This document shows, in pieces, positions 9,091-17,323 of a stretch of 64,000 nt of DNA (position 1 is the stretch's first letter; the number at the start of each line of letters is the position of its first letter). Under the pieces are notes generated by a model. The model was given only the letters and a program-made list of their open reading frames with translations. It made no database searches and had not been told where the DNA came from. Source of the DNA: Kaistia terrae (lineage in GTDB: Bacteria; Pseudomonadota; Alphaproteobacteria; Rhizobiales; Kaistiaceae); assembly GCF_026344005.1 (NCBI RefSeq), contig NZ_JAPKNH010000003.1, positions 186,001 to 250,000 on the forward strand, read 5' to 3'. The translations under genes were made by a program, and so were the position numbers.

Positions 9091-9732
9091 ATGCGAGACA
9101 AAGCAGCCCGCCTTTTCCGCCAATTGCTGAAACGCCCCCTGTCGCTGGCTCTTCTCGGCTGCGCCGCTGCCATGGCTGTTGCGCCCGTCGCACCCGCCGA
9201 GGCCGGCGTTCGTGACATACTCAACATCAGCGAGCAGCCGGGCGTCGTGCCGACGAAGCAGGAATCGCTGCTGCCGCCGGAATTCCGGCCGCAGCCGGTC
9301 TATTTCCGCTCCAACGAGCCGCCGGGTACCATCGTCATCAACACGGACGAACGGTTCCTCTATCTCGTTCAGCCCGATAACCGCGCCATCCGCTACGGTG
9401 TCGGCGTCGGCCGCGACGGCTTCCAGTGGTCCGGCCTTCTGAAGATTTCGCGCAAGGCGGAATGGCCCGATTGGCGTCCGCCGGCGGAAATGATCCAGCG
9501 CCAGCCTTACCTGCCGCGCTTCATGGCCGGCGGCGAAGGCAACCCGATGGGCGCCCGCGCGCTCTATCTCGGCGACACGATCTATCGCATCCACGGCACA
9601 AACCAGCCGCAGACGATCGGCCACGCGCTGTCGTCGGGCTGCTTCCGCATGGTCAACAACGACGTCGTCGACCTGTTTGACCGCGTGCCAGTCGGAACGA
9701 AGGTGATCGTGCGCCAGCAGGCCAAGCTCTGA
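9091..9732 (+). CDS. L,D-transpeptidase (YkuD domain)
   Basis: A periplasmic enzyme of 213 aa that makes 3-3 peptidoglycan crosslinks or attaches lipoprotein to the wall. A signal peptide covers about residues 1-38 (core LALLGCAAAMAVAPVAP). The YkuD active site is seen as HGTNQPQTIGHALSSGCFRM, with H168 and catalytic C184. The domain covers about residues 78-210. It sits 60 bp after the lipoprotein gene and is probably co-transcribed with it. Rhizobiales carry many paralogues, so no gene symbol is given. Confidence 0.93.
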   Translation: MRDKAARLFRQLLKRPLSLALLGCAAAMAVAPVAPAEAGVRDILNISEQPGVVPTKQESLLPPEFRPQPVYFRSNEPPGTIVINTDERFLYLVQPDNRAIRYGVGVGRDGFQWSGLLKISRKAEWPDWRPPAEMIQRQPYLPRFMAGGEGNPMGARALYLGDTIYRIHGTNQPQTIGHALSSGCFRMVNNDVVDLFDRVPVGTKVIVRQQAKL

Positions 9733-9794
9733 TAGCGGCTATCCGGTCGCCTCGCTTGGGGTGGCTTCATGAACAATCTCTTGGAGGGGCGACC

Positions 9795-10829
9795 ATGGTG
9801 TTTCCTGCGAAAGTATTTTCTGCGCGCATAGCGGCGCTGGCGCTTGCCGCCACGCTGGGTTCGGCAGTAGCGGCCCAGGCGGGCACGCTCGACACGGTCA
9901 AGCAGCGCGGCAATCTGATCTGCGGCGTCAATCAGGGCCTGCTCGGCTTCTCGAATGCCGACGCGGCCGGCAAATGGACTGGCTTCGACGTCGATTTCTG
10001 CCGCGCCGTCGCCACCGCAATTTTCAACGACCCGGAAAAAGTGACCTATGTGCCGCTGTCGACGACAGAGCGTTTCGACGCGCTGAAGGACGGCAAGGTC
10101 GACCTCCTGTCCCGCAACTCGACCTGGACGATGTCGCGCGAGACGGACCTGCCGCTCGCCTTCGTCGGCGTCACCTACTATGACGGCCAGGGCTTCATGG
10201 TGAAACGCGACAGTGGCAAGGTCTCGGCGCTGGAGCTGGACGGCGCGACCGTCTGCGTCCAGAGCGACACCACCAGCGAAGCGAACTTCGCTGATTACTT
10301 CAACACCAACTCGATGAAGTTCACGGCGATCGCCGCCAGCACGCCGGCTGAATCGCTCGAAAACTACAAGACCGGCAAGTGCACGGTGCTCACCACCGAC
10401 GTATCGCAGCTCTATTCAGAGCGCGCCACGCTGGCGGACGCCGCCGACCACATCATCTTACCTGACGTCATCTCGAAGGAGCCGCTCGGCCCGGTCGTCC
10501 GCCAGGACGACGCCAAGTGGCGCGCCCTGGTTGCCTGGGTCCACAACGCGATGCTGAACGCGGAAGAGCTGGGCGTATCGTCGGAACGCATCGACGAGGC
10601 CAAGGCCTCGAAGAAGCCCGACGTCATGCGCCTCGTCGGCACGGAAGGCGCCTTTGGCGAGAAGCTCGGCCTTTCGAACGATTGGGCGGTCAATGTCGTC
10701 AAGACCGTCGGCAATTATGGCGAGAGCTACGAGCGCAATCTGGGTGTGGGCTCGAAGCTCGGCATCCCGCGCGGGCTGAACCAGCTTTGGTCGCTGGGCG
10801 GAATCCAGTACGCCCCGCCGATCCGCTAG
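9795..10829 (+). CDS. General L-amino-acid ABC transporter substrate-binding protein (AapJ-like)
   Basis: A periplasmic family 3 solute-binding protein of 344 aa with a signal peptide (about residues 1-29, IAALALAATLGSAVAAQAG). The mature protein opens with TLDTVKQRGNLICGVNQG, close to AapJ/BztA, and keeps WTGFDVDFCRAVA and the cysteine pair typical of that group. ATG at 9795 follows TTGGAGGGGCGACC. In most rhizobia aapJ heads aapJQMP, but here a terminator follows at once and no permease or ATPase is near, so it must use a transporter coded elsewhere. Confidence 0.88.
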   Translation: MVFPAKVFSARIAALALAATLGSAVAAQAGTLDTVKQRGNLICGVNQGLLGFSNADAAGKWTGFDVDFCRAVATAIFNDPEKVTYVPLSTTERFDALKDGKVDLLSRNSTWTMSRETDLPLAFVGVTYYDGQGFMVKRDSGKVSALELDGATVCVQSDTTSEANFADYFNTNSMKFTAIAASTPAESLENYKTGKCTVLTTDVSQLYSERATLADAADHIILPDVISKEPLGPVVRQDDAKWRALVAWVHNAMLNAEELGVSSERIDEAKASKKPDVMRLVGTEGAFGEKLGLSNDWAVNVVKTVGNYGESYERNLGVGSKLGIPRGLNQLWSLGGIQYAPPIR

Positions 10830-10849
10830 GGTCGTTTCGAACGAATGAA

Positions 10850-10882
10850 AGAGGCCGGCATCGAAAGGTGCCGGCCTTTTTT
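10850..10882 (+). terminator. Rho-independent terminator of the aapJ-like gene
   Basis: Nine-base perfect stem AGGCCGGCA/TGCCGGCCT with an 8-nt loop and a following T run, 20 bp after the stop. Confidence 0.9.
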
Positions 10883-10921
10883 GTTTGGCAGGAAGAACTT
10901 CCCAAAGCGAAGGCGCTCCGC

Positions 10922-11071
10922 TGGACCCTCCTTCGAGGCCCGGCTTTGCCGGGCACCTCAGGATGATGCCGGAGGGACGACAGAAAGCAGACCGAGGGTC
11001 TGACGCTGCCGCGGCTTCCTCAACCATCATCCTGAGGCGCTTCGCGCAGCGAAGCCTCGAAGGAGGGTCCA
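10922..11071. repeat. Mosaic inverted repeat, CCTCAGGATGAT family
   Basis: 150 bp with perfect 18-base ends in inverted orientation (10922-10939 against 11054-11071, GCCTCGAAGGAGGGTCCA). Nested inside are a perfect 12-base pair, CCTCAGGATGAT (10956-10967) against 11026-11037, and two short hairpins. No coding capacity. Fills most of the gap between the aapJ-like gene and the cupin gene. Confidence 0.85.
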
Positions 11072-11152
11072 GCAAGACCGCCTATCAGCGCTCCGATCCC
11101 TTGGATTGCAGACCCGGGCGCTTGAGCCGTCACCCTTCAGTTAGACCAGCCC

Positions 11153-11707
11153 TCACCGGATCAGTTGATCGATATAACCCTCGCCGAGTCCGACATCCGT
11201 ATAGTGCTTGCGGCAGAGGTCGATCTTGGTGAAGACGTCCTCGTAGCCCTGCACCGCGCCATCGGGATCGACATAGATCATCGCGCCGTTGACCTGGAAC
11301 AGCGTGATCATCTCCGTCACATGCGGCTCGACAACCAGCGTATGGGTCTCGCCGGGTGCCTCGTAGACGTAGGAACCCTCCTCCGCCGTCCAGTCATGCT
11401 CCAGATAGTGCCAGCTGCCCTTCAGTACCCAGCCATGCACCGGCTGGGGATGGCGATGGCGCGACAGCACACCGGACTTTCGGACACGCAACAAATTCAT
11501 CCAGTAGCCCCGGCTCGCCGACAGGCAGAGCGGCCGGAACCAGACGTTTTCCTGTTGCGGCACCCAGAGCCGCTCGTCAGTCGGAATGGCGTTCGGGATG
11601 ACGATCTCCGGGAAGGATTCCTTTGGCTGCGGATGGCGATAGGGGATGCGCTTCGAATCCGCGTCGGTTTCGAGGCCGGAATGGTTGACAGTGGTGTTGT
11701 CGCTCAT
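11153..11707 (-). CDS. Cupin dioxygenase, 2,4'-dihydroxyacetophenone dioxygenase-like
   Basis: A 184-aa single-domain cupin. The metal-binding face shows SRHRHPQPVHGWVLKGSW (first cupin motif with HRH and H) and YEAPGETHTLVV (second motif with E and H), expected to hold Fe(II). Closest named relatives are 2,4'-dihydroxyacetophenone dioxygenase-like proteins; the true substrate is not known. ATG at 11707 is right after the SDR gene stop (17 bp), so the two are one operon read away from the GntR regulator at 12480. Confidence 0.75.
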   Translation of the reverse strand: MSDNTTVNHSGLETDADSKRIPYRHPQPKESFPEIVIPNAIPTDERLWVPQQENVWFRPLCLSASRGYWMNLLRVRKSGVLSRHRHPQPVHGWVLKGSWHYLEHDWTAEEGSYVYEAPGETHTLVVEPHVTEMITLFQVNGAMIYVDPDGAVQGYEDVFTKIDLCRKHYTDVGLGEGYIDQLIR

Positions 11708-11724
11708 GATCTCACTCTCTCGTC

Positions 11725-12429
11725 TCAAACCGAGGCATAGCCGCCATCGACCGGCACGACGGTACCGGTCATGAAGCGGGCGGCATCGGAACACAGGAAG
11801 GCGACAACGTCGCCGATATCGCGGGGTTCGCCCCAGCGTTTCATGGGCGTGCGCCCGAGGATCCCCGCCGAACGGACGGGATCCTCGACGATGCCGCGCG
11901 TGACTTCGGTGGCAATCCAGCCGGGAGCCACCGCATTGACGCGAATGCCCTCCTCGGCCCAGGCGACGCCGAGCGCCTTGGTCAACTGGGCGACGCCGCC
12001 CTTCGACGCCGTATAGGCGGGCACCAATGGCCCACCAAAGATCGCCAGCATCGACGCGGTGTTGACGATCGCCCCGCCCTGCTTGGCCAGCAACGGTCGC
12101 GCGCCGACGCACATCCGCATCGTGCCGGTCAGGTTGACGTCGATGACCTTCTGGAACACCGCCATGTCGTATTCATGCCCCCGAAACAGCACGCCGGCGC
12201 AATTGACGAGCGCGTCGAGGCGGTCGAGGCCGGCGATGGCGGCATCGGCGGAGTTTTGGTCCGTGACGTCGAGAACGATCGCCGTCAGGCCGTCGCGCAC
12301 CGGCACGGCGGCGACTTCCGCGTCGCTCAAACCGGTGACGGTGACGGCATAGCCGGCGGCAAGCAGCGCTTCGGCAACGCCAAAACCGATGCCGCGCGCA
12401 CCGCCGGTAACAAGAGCCTTCTTCACCAT
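11725..12429 (-). CDS. Short-chain dehydrogenase/reductase
   Basis: A 234-aa classical SDR, NAD(P)-dependent. The cofactor motif is TGGARGIG at the N-terminus, NCAGVL is the NAG-type motif, and the catalytic Ser-Tyr-Lys appears as NTASM and YTASK. The end, VPVDGGYASV, is typical for sugar and polyol dehydrogenases. It is the first gene of the operon with the cupin, and is divergent from the GntR regulator with only 50 bp between starts, which points to shared control. Confidence 0.85.
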   Translation of the reverse strand: MVKKALVTGGARGIGFGVAEALLAAGYAVTVTGLSDAEVAAVPVRDGLTAIVLDVTDQNSADAAIAGLDRLDALVNCAGVLFRGHEYDMAVFQKVIDVNLTGTMRMCVGARPLLAKQGGAIVNTASMLAIFGGPLVPAYTASKGGVAQLTKALGVAWAEEGIRVNAVAPGWIATEVTRGIVEDPVRSAGILGRTPMKRWGEPRDIGDVVAFLCSDAARFMTGTVVPVDGGYASV

Positions 12430-12477
12430 GCGAATGCCTTTGGCTGGAGAGCGGTGATGATTGATCCGTAAAATTTC

Positions 12478-12490
12478 ACATGTTACATGT
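12478..12490. promoter_or_regulatory. Candidate GntR operator ACATGTTACATGT
   Basis: Two ACATGT half-sites around a central T form a near-perfect 13-bp palindrome between the divergent SDR and GntR genes. FCD-type GntR repressors commonly autoregulate from such sites. It overlaps the ATG at 12480, so either that ATG is not the true start or the site also blocks translation initiation; a TTG at 12525 is in frame. Confidence 0.5.
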
Positions 12491-13253
12491 CAAGCAGCGT
12501 TCCCCTCTCCGACACAGGCAAGCCTTGGCCTCTGAAAACACCCTCGCCGATCCAACCCATCCGCCCCGCGCCGGTTTCGAGCCGTTGCGGCATACCGATC
12601 TAGGCGAGCAGACCTATGCGGCGATCCGCAAGCGCATCCTCCGGCGCGAACTGGAAACCGGCCAGCAGATCCTGATCGACCTCGTCGCCTCCGAACTGGG
12701 CGTCAGCCGGACACCCGTCCTCGACGCGATGAAACGCCTTGCGGCAGAAGGTCTGGTCGAAATCCGGGCGCGCCGCGGCTGCTTTGTGCGCGCGCTGACC
12801 ACGGAGGATATTCGCGAGATCTTCGAGGTGCGCGAGGCCATCGAGCTGCACGGCTTGCGCATGGCGATCCGCGACGGCCGCAATGCCGCGCTGGCCAAGA
12901 CCTTGGAGACCGCCTGCGAGGCGATGGAAGCGGCGACGGCCGGCGACATCTATGTCGACTACGACCTCTTCACCGAATGGGACCGCAGCTTCCATCGAGC
13001 CATCGTCACTTCAAGCGGCAATCGACGACTGGAAGAGCTCTACGGCAACCTGCATGTGCATCTGCACATTATGCGCGTGCATTATTTCCGGGAGCTGGAA
13101 GCCGCGACCCGGATCAAGGCCGACCATCGCGCCATTCTCGACGCCGTTCGAGCCGGCGATATGGGAAAGGCCGAAGCCGCCATGTCCTCACACATCTTCG
13201 TCACCCGCGATCGCATCACCGCCAATCTCGCCGATGATGGCGGGCGCATGTGA
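12480..13253 (+). CDS. GntR-family transcriptional regulator (FCD domain)
   Basis: A FadR-subfamily DNA-binding repressor of up to 257 aa. The winged HTH covers about residues 40-105 (ELGVSRTPVLDAMKRLAAEG is the recognition region), followed by a helical FCD effector domain with the metal-type residues in DYDLFTEWDRSFHRAIV and HLHIMRVHYF. The ATG at 12480 overlaps a palindrome, so the TTG at 12525 may be the real start. It overlaps or abuts the next gene, a uronate-dehydrogenase-like enzyme, and is divergent from the SDR-cupin operon, so it is the likely local regulator, with a sugar acid as probable effector. Confidence 0.88.
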   Translation: MLHVKQRSPLRHRQALASENTLADPTHPPRAGFEPLRHTDLGEQTYAAIRKRILRRELETGQQILIDLVASELGVSRTPVLDAMKRLAAEGLVEIRARRGCFVRALTTEDIREIFEVREAIELHGLRMAIRDGRNAALAKTLETACEAMEAATAGDIYVDYDLFTEWDRSFHRAIVTSSGNRRLEELYGNLHVHLHIMRVHYFRELEAATRIKADHRAILDAVRAGDMGKAEAAMSSHIFVTRDRITANLADDGGRM

Positions 13254-13288
13254 TAGCCCCTCCCTTTTCCGGACTGGATAATCAGGCC

Positions 13289-14158
13289 ATGCGCATAGCC
13301 ATCACAGGCGGCAACGGTAACCTTGCCCGCAAGCTGATCGCCGGACTGGGCCAACAGGCGTGGTGCGGCTCCCTTGTGGCGATCGATCGCCGCTTCGATC
13401 CGATCGATCCGCCGGGCCACGCCACCCTCGCCTGCGTCGAGGCCGACTTGCGCGATGGCGGTGATCGACGCTGGCTTGATGTGATCGCTTCCAGCGATGC
13501 GGTGATCCACCTGGCCGCGCAAAACCCCTATCCGGAGGCGGACTGGACGGATTCGGCGGCCTCCTTCGACATGACCGCCCTGCTCGCCAGCGCCGCCAGC
13601 CGCGCCGGTGTGCGCCGCTTCGTCTTCGCCACATCGAACCATGTCATGGGCGGCTACAAGGAAACCGACATCGCCCTGACGCCGGGTGCGCTGACGGAGG
13701 CTCTGCCTCCGCTGCCCGGCACGCGTTGGCGCCATGATGGCGGCAGCAGCGACAGCACGCCCTATGCGGTGGCGAAGCTGATGGGCGAACGGCTCTGCGG
13801 TGCCCTCGCCGCGCGCGACGGGATGACGACGGTGGCGCTCCGGATCGGCTGGTGCCAGCCCGGCGAAAACCACCCCTCGACCATCACCGCCTCCGGCACG
13901 CCGCATAGCCACCTCGACGCGATCGATATCGCGGCACAGCGGGACCTCGCCTGGTTCCGAGGCATGTGGCTGTCGAACCGCGATCTCCTCGGCTATTTTT
14001 CAGCGGCCTTGCGCGCCGATGCGACCGTCTGGCCGACGCCGGGGATCCTCGTCAATGCGGTGTCGAACAATACCGGCATGGCCTGGAATCTGGCGAACGC
14101 CGCCGATCGGCTTGGATTCGCGCCTGCCGATGACGCCGCCCGGGAACTCGCCAGCTAG
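13289..14158 (+). CDS. NAD-dependent epimerase/dehydratase, uronate dehydrogenase-like
   Basis: A 289-aa extended SDR. The nucleotide motif ITGGNGNLA is at the N-terminus, VIHLAAQNP and FVFATSNHVMGGY follow, and YAVAKLMGERL carries the catalytic Tyr-Lys. The S-N-H after the central strand and the later LRIGWCQPGEN resemble bacterial uronate dehydrogenase, which oxidises glucuronate or galacturonate to the aldarolactone. An in-frame GTG at 13250 overlaps the GntR stop; the ATG at 13289 begins directly with the Rossmann strand and is preferred. Same transcription unit as the GntR gene. Confidence 0.72.
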   Translation: MRIAITGGNGNLARKLIAGLGQQAWCGSLVAIDRRFDPIDPPGHATLACVEADLRDGGDRRWLDVIASSDAVIHLAAQNPYPEADWTDSAASFDMTALLASAASRAGVRRFVFATSNHVMGGYKETDIALTPGALTEALPPLPGTRWRHDGGSSDSTPYAVAKLMGERLCGALAARDGMTTVALRIGWCQPGENHPSTITASGTPHSHLDAIDIAAQRDLAWFRGMWLSNRDLLGYFSAALRADATVWPTPGILVNAVSNNTGMAWNLANAADRLGFAPADDAARELAS

Positions 14159-14396
14159 TCCCCACATATTGCCGCGATTCTAGGCAATGCACATCTTTTC
14201 GGCTCGCAGGAACAGGCAGACTTCCCCTGCGTTTTGACCGATTGAGCCAATCAGCCCACATCATCAGCAACATGATTCACTGATAGGCAGTAAGCAGCGC
14301 AAAAAACGACACAATTGCCTCAAATTGCGTCACAAAATATTGCCCTCCGCTCCCCGAGGGCCCATAACCCCGGCGATAACCCAATCGGGGAAAACC

Positions 14397-15689
14397 ATGA
14401 CAAGCAATAAGCGGAGCGATGCCGGGATGACCGACGCCACCATGCTCGACCAGGCCCTGACGCGCCTTGACGAAGCTGCAGCCCATCTGCACCTGGACGG
14501 CGACGTTCTCGAAAAGCTCAAATATCCGCGCGAAACCACCAAGGTGCGGTTGATGATCCGCATGGATGACGGCTCGCGCAAATCCTTCATGGCCTGGCGC
14601 TGCCGCTATGACGACACGCGCGGCCCGACCAAGGGCGGCATCCGCTTCCATCCGGATTCGACCATCGAGGAAGTCGAGACGCTCGCCTTCTGGATGACTA
14701 TGAAGTGCGCCGTCATGAACCTGCCCTATGGCGGCGGCAAGGGCGCGGTCCGCGTCGACCCACATTCGCTTTCGAAGGCAGAACTGGAGCGCCTGTCGCG
14801 CGCCTACATGCAGGCTTTCTCGAAGATCGTTGGCCCGGATCGCGACATCCCCGCCCCCGACGTCTACACCAACTCGATGATCATGGGCTGGATGGCGGAC
14901 GAATATGCCTCCATCGTCGGCCAGTCGACGCCGGCCGTCATCACCGGCAAGCCGATCTCGCTCGGCGGCTCGCTCGGCCGTGACGACGCCACCGCTCGCG
15001 GCGGCTACTACCTCGTTCGCAACCTCGCTTCCGAACTCGGCCTGACGCCGGGCGCCCGCGTCGCGATCCAGGGCTTCGGCAATGCCGGCCAGCACATCGC
15101 CAGCCTGCTCGGCGCCGATGGCTACAAGATCGTCGCCGTCTCGGATTCGAAGGGCGCGATCCACAACGACGCCGGCCTCGATGTCGCCAAGCTGCTCGCC
15201 GCCAAGAAGACCGGCTCGGTCCTTCAGTTGGCCGGCACGGATGGTATCAAGGCAATCGACGCCGACCAGATCACCGCCGTTGATTGCGAGATCCTGGTGC
15301 CGGCAGCCCTCGAGGACCTGATCCACAAGGACAACGCAGCCGACATCAAGGCGCGCGTCGTTCTCGAACTGGCCAACGGCCCGATCACCCCGGAAGCCGA
15401 CGTCATCCTGGCCGAGAAGAACGTCGTCGTCCTGCCCGACATCCTCGCGAATGCCGGCGGCGTCACCGTCTCCTACTTCGAGTGGGTTCAGAACCGCCAG
15501 GGCTACTACTGGACGGCCGAGGAAGTTCGCTCGCGCCTGCAGGAGACCATGGATCGCGAAGGTCGCGCCGTGTGGAACCTCGCTCAGGATCGCGGCATCA
15601 CGATCCGTAGCGCAGCCTATGTCCACGCTTTGGCGCGCGTCGCCGGCGCCATCGAGGCGCACGGCACGCAGAAGTTCTTCACGAGCTAG
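14397..15689 (+). CDS. gdhA: NAD(P)-glutamate dehydrogenase (Glu/Leu/Phe/Val dehydrogenase family)
   Basis: Interconverts glutamate and 2-oxoglutarate plus ammonium. The 430-aa product fits the hexameric family: KGGIRFHPD and KCAVMNLPYGGGKGAV carry the substrate and catalytic lysines, RDIPAPDVYT the catalytic Asp, and VAIQGFGNAGQH the Rossmann loop. ATG at 14397 is behind ATCGGGG. An upstream in-frame ATG at 14325 would place 24 non-conserved residues. It is a single-gene unit ended by a strong terminator. A valine or leucine dehydrogenase is less likely at this length. Confidence 0.88.
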   Translation: MTSNKRSDAGMTDATMLDQALTRLDEAAAHLHLDGDVLEKLKYPRETTKVRLMIRMDDGSRKSFMAWRCRYDDTRGPTKGGIRFHPDSTIEEVETLAFWMTMKCAVMNLPYGGGKGAVRVDPHSLSKAELERLSRAYMQAFSKIVGPDRDIPAPDVYTNSMIMGWMADEYASIVGQSTPAVITGKPISLGGSLGRDDATARGGYYLVRNLASELGLTPGARVAIQGFGNAGQHIASLLGADGYKIVAVSDSKGAIHNDAGLDVAKLLAAKKTGSVLQLAGTDGIKAIDADQITAVDCEILVPAALEDLIHKDNAADIKARVVLELANGPITPEADVILAEKNVVVLPDILANAGGVTVSYFEWVQNRQGYYWTAEEVRSRLQETMDREGRAVWNLAQDRGITIRSAAYVHALARVAGAIEAHGTQKFFTS

Positions 15690-15736
15690 CACGTCGCGGC
15701 CGAAGGGCCGCGTCCGTTCCTCTTGGATCGCCATTC

Positions 15737-15777
15737 TTGGCGGCGGCGCTCACAGCGCCGCCGCCAATTTTCGTTTT
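15737..15777 (+). terminator. Rho-independent terminator of gdhA
   Basis: Perfect 14-bp stem TTGGCGGCGGCGCT/AGCGCCGCCGCCAA, 3-nt loop, then TTTTCGTTTT, 48 bp after the stop. Confidence 0.93.
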
Positions 15778-15928
15778 AGGCCATGGGGTTGCGCATGGGA
15801 GCCAGCCCCGGTCGCGCTACCGTTCCGCGACTGATGACGGTGCCCATGAGGCGCACGCTGTCCGAACAGACCGACGGCATCATGGAAGCGAGCCAAAACC
15901 GCAGGCATCCATCCGGTTCCTCTGCGCC

Positions 15929-16031
15929 TACAGCGTTTTCAAGCGGAGTGGATGCCGGTTCGCGTGAAGAAAACGCGATTCAGCAAGGAGTTAGAGCGTT
16001 GTATTGTTTCCATGAAACGATTCGACCCTAT
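15929..16031. repeat. Dispersed palindromic repeat, AGCGTTTTC family, copy 2
   Basis: Shares with the copy at 6647-6751 the block AGCGTTTTC, then GGTTCGCGTGAAGAAAACGCGA, a TTAGAGC junction and a right-half hairpin around TGTTTCCATGAAACGA. It is the main content of the 504-bp gap between gdhA and the channel-like gene; an open frame across it (15783-16139) has no sign of being coding. Confidence 0.8.
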
Positions 16032-16193
16032 GGAGGGCCACGATGGCATCCGCAGATCCTGGGCGGTGCCATCAAAGGAAACGCACCTTCGACACCGCTT
16101 GCATCCAAATCATCGCCATCCAGACCGCCGGCACCCTGAATTCCGAGTTCTGCCGGTTCCCGGACTTGTCGCGAAACGCATGGAAAGACGACG

Positions 16194-17285
16194 ATGGATA
16201 CCGTGATTCATATCCTGGCCATCCTTCTCGGATTGGTCGCGCTCCACCTCTATTTCCGGTCGATCGTACGGGTCGTTCTGATCAACCGCCGGGAGCGTGA
16301 TTTCGTCGAGCAGATCGCCCGTCTCGGCGCGGTCTCGATCGCCCATGCTCTAGCCAGGAGGACGAAGGACTACGAGGAAACACAGCGCATTCAAGCCTGG
16401 GTGCTTCCCCTGTTCATCTTCTTCGCGGTGGCGCTCTGGTTTCTTCTCGTGCAGCTATCCTTCATGCTGATCCTGTGGGGACTGCGGATCGAGCCAAACT
16501 GGGGCTATGCGTTCACGGCCAGCGGGTCGGCCCTCAGCACGCTCGGATTCAAGACACCGCCGACCCTTCTCGGCGAACTCCTCGCCGTCTTCGAGGCGGC
16601 GATCGGTCTTGCCGTCGTCATTCTGATGTTCACCTTCGTGCCTGGTTACCAGGCGAGCGTCCAGATTCGCGAGCGCAAGGTCGGCTGGCTCTATGCCCGG
16701 ACGGGCCGCCGCCCCACGACCTCCAGCCTGCTCGAATCCCTGCAGCGCAGCGGCCAGATCGAGCGCCACAGCGAGGTTTGGGAAGATTGGGAACAATGGT
16801 TCCGCGGCGTGCTCGAAACACATTCGATCGCGCCGATCCTCGTCTATGTGCCGGCGATCTATCGCGGCACCAGTTGGGTAGGCGCTGCCGCCGCGGTGCT
16901 GGATTCCACTTCACTCCTGACGGCGTGCCTCGACCCCAAGCATACGGAATCGGCGCGCATCTGCCGCGAGATCGGTTGCGCCGCCCTCAAGCGCCTGGCG
17001 ATTGAACTCAATCCCAAAATCCCGGCCGATGCCTGGACCCACAAGAGCGTGGATCCAAACCTGATCGAGCATTTCAACCATCTGTTCGACCGGCTGACCG
17101 AGATAGGCTTGCCCACGAAGCCCGATAAGGAGGAATGCCGGAACGCGTTCATCGCCTTGCGGGCGGAATATGAGACAAGCATTCGCCTGCTTGCCCAATC
17201 GACGCTGATGCCGGTCGAAGAACCCTGGATCTTGCCGCATCCGCGCCACGCCGAACCGGTCAGCGCCCCGCCGACGATCGCCTGA
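16194..17285 (+). CDS. Membrane protein with K+-channel-like pore segment
   Basis: A 363-aa inner-membrane protein. Three hydrophobic segments are seen at about 4-30, 69-97 and 127-150. Between the second and third, SGSALSTLGFKTPP (110-123) resembles a pore helix and selectivity filter, but with STLGF where K+ channels have TVGYG. The rest, about 200 residues, is a cytoplasmic alpha-helical region. A 2TM-pore ion channel-like protein is inferred; the ion is unknown. ATG at 16194 follows GGAAAGACGACG. It is convergent with the crcB genes and appears to be a single-gene unit. Confidence 0.65.
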   Translation: MDTVIHILAILLGLVALHLYFRSIVRVVLINRRERDFVEQIARLGAVSIAHALARRTKDYEETQRIQAWVLPLFIFFAVALWFLLVQLSFMLILWGLRIEPNWGYAFTASGSALSTLGFKTPPTLLGELLAVFEAAIGLAVVILMFTFVPGYQASVQIRERKVGWLYARTGRRPTTSSLLESLQRSGQIERHSEVWEDWEQWFRGVLETHSIAPILVYVPAIYRGTSWVGAAAAVLDSTSLLTACLDPKHTESARICREIGCAALKRLAIELNPKIPADAWTHKSVDPNLIEHFNHLFDRLTEIGLPTKPDKEECRNAFIALRAEYETSIRLLAQSTLMPVEEPWILPHPRHAEPVSAPPTIA

Positions 17286-17323
17286 AGCGTCTTCCAGCGA
17301 GGCGGGACACGGGTTCCCGCGCG

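Noticed and set aside
15783-16139. 118-aa open frame between gdhA and the channel-like gene
   Set aside because: It runs through a dispersed palindromic repeat and has no ribosome site or homology.
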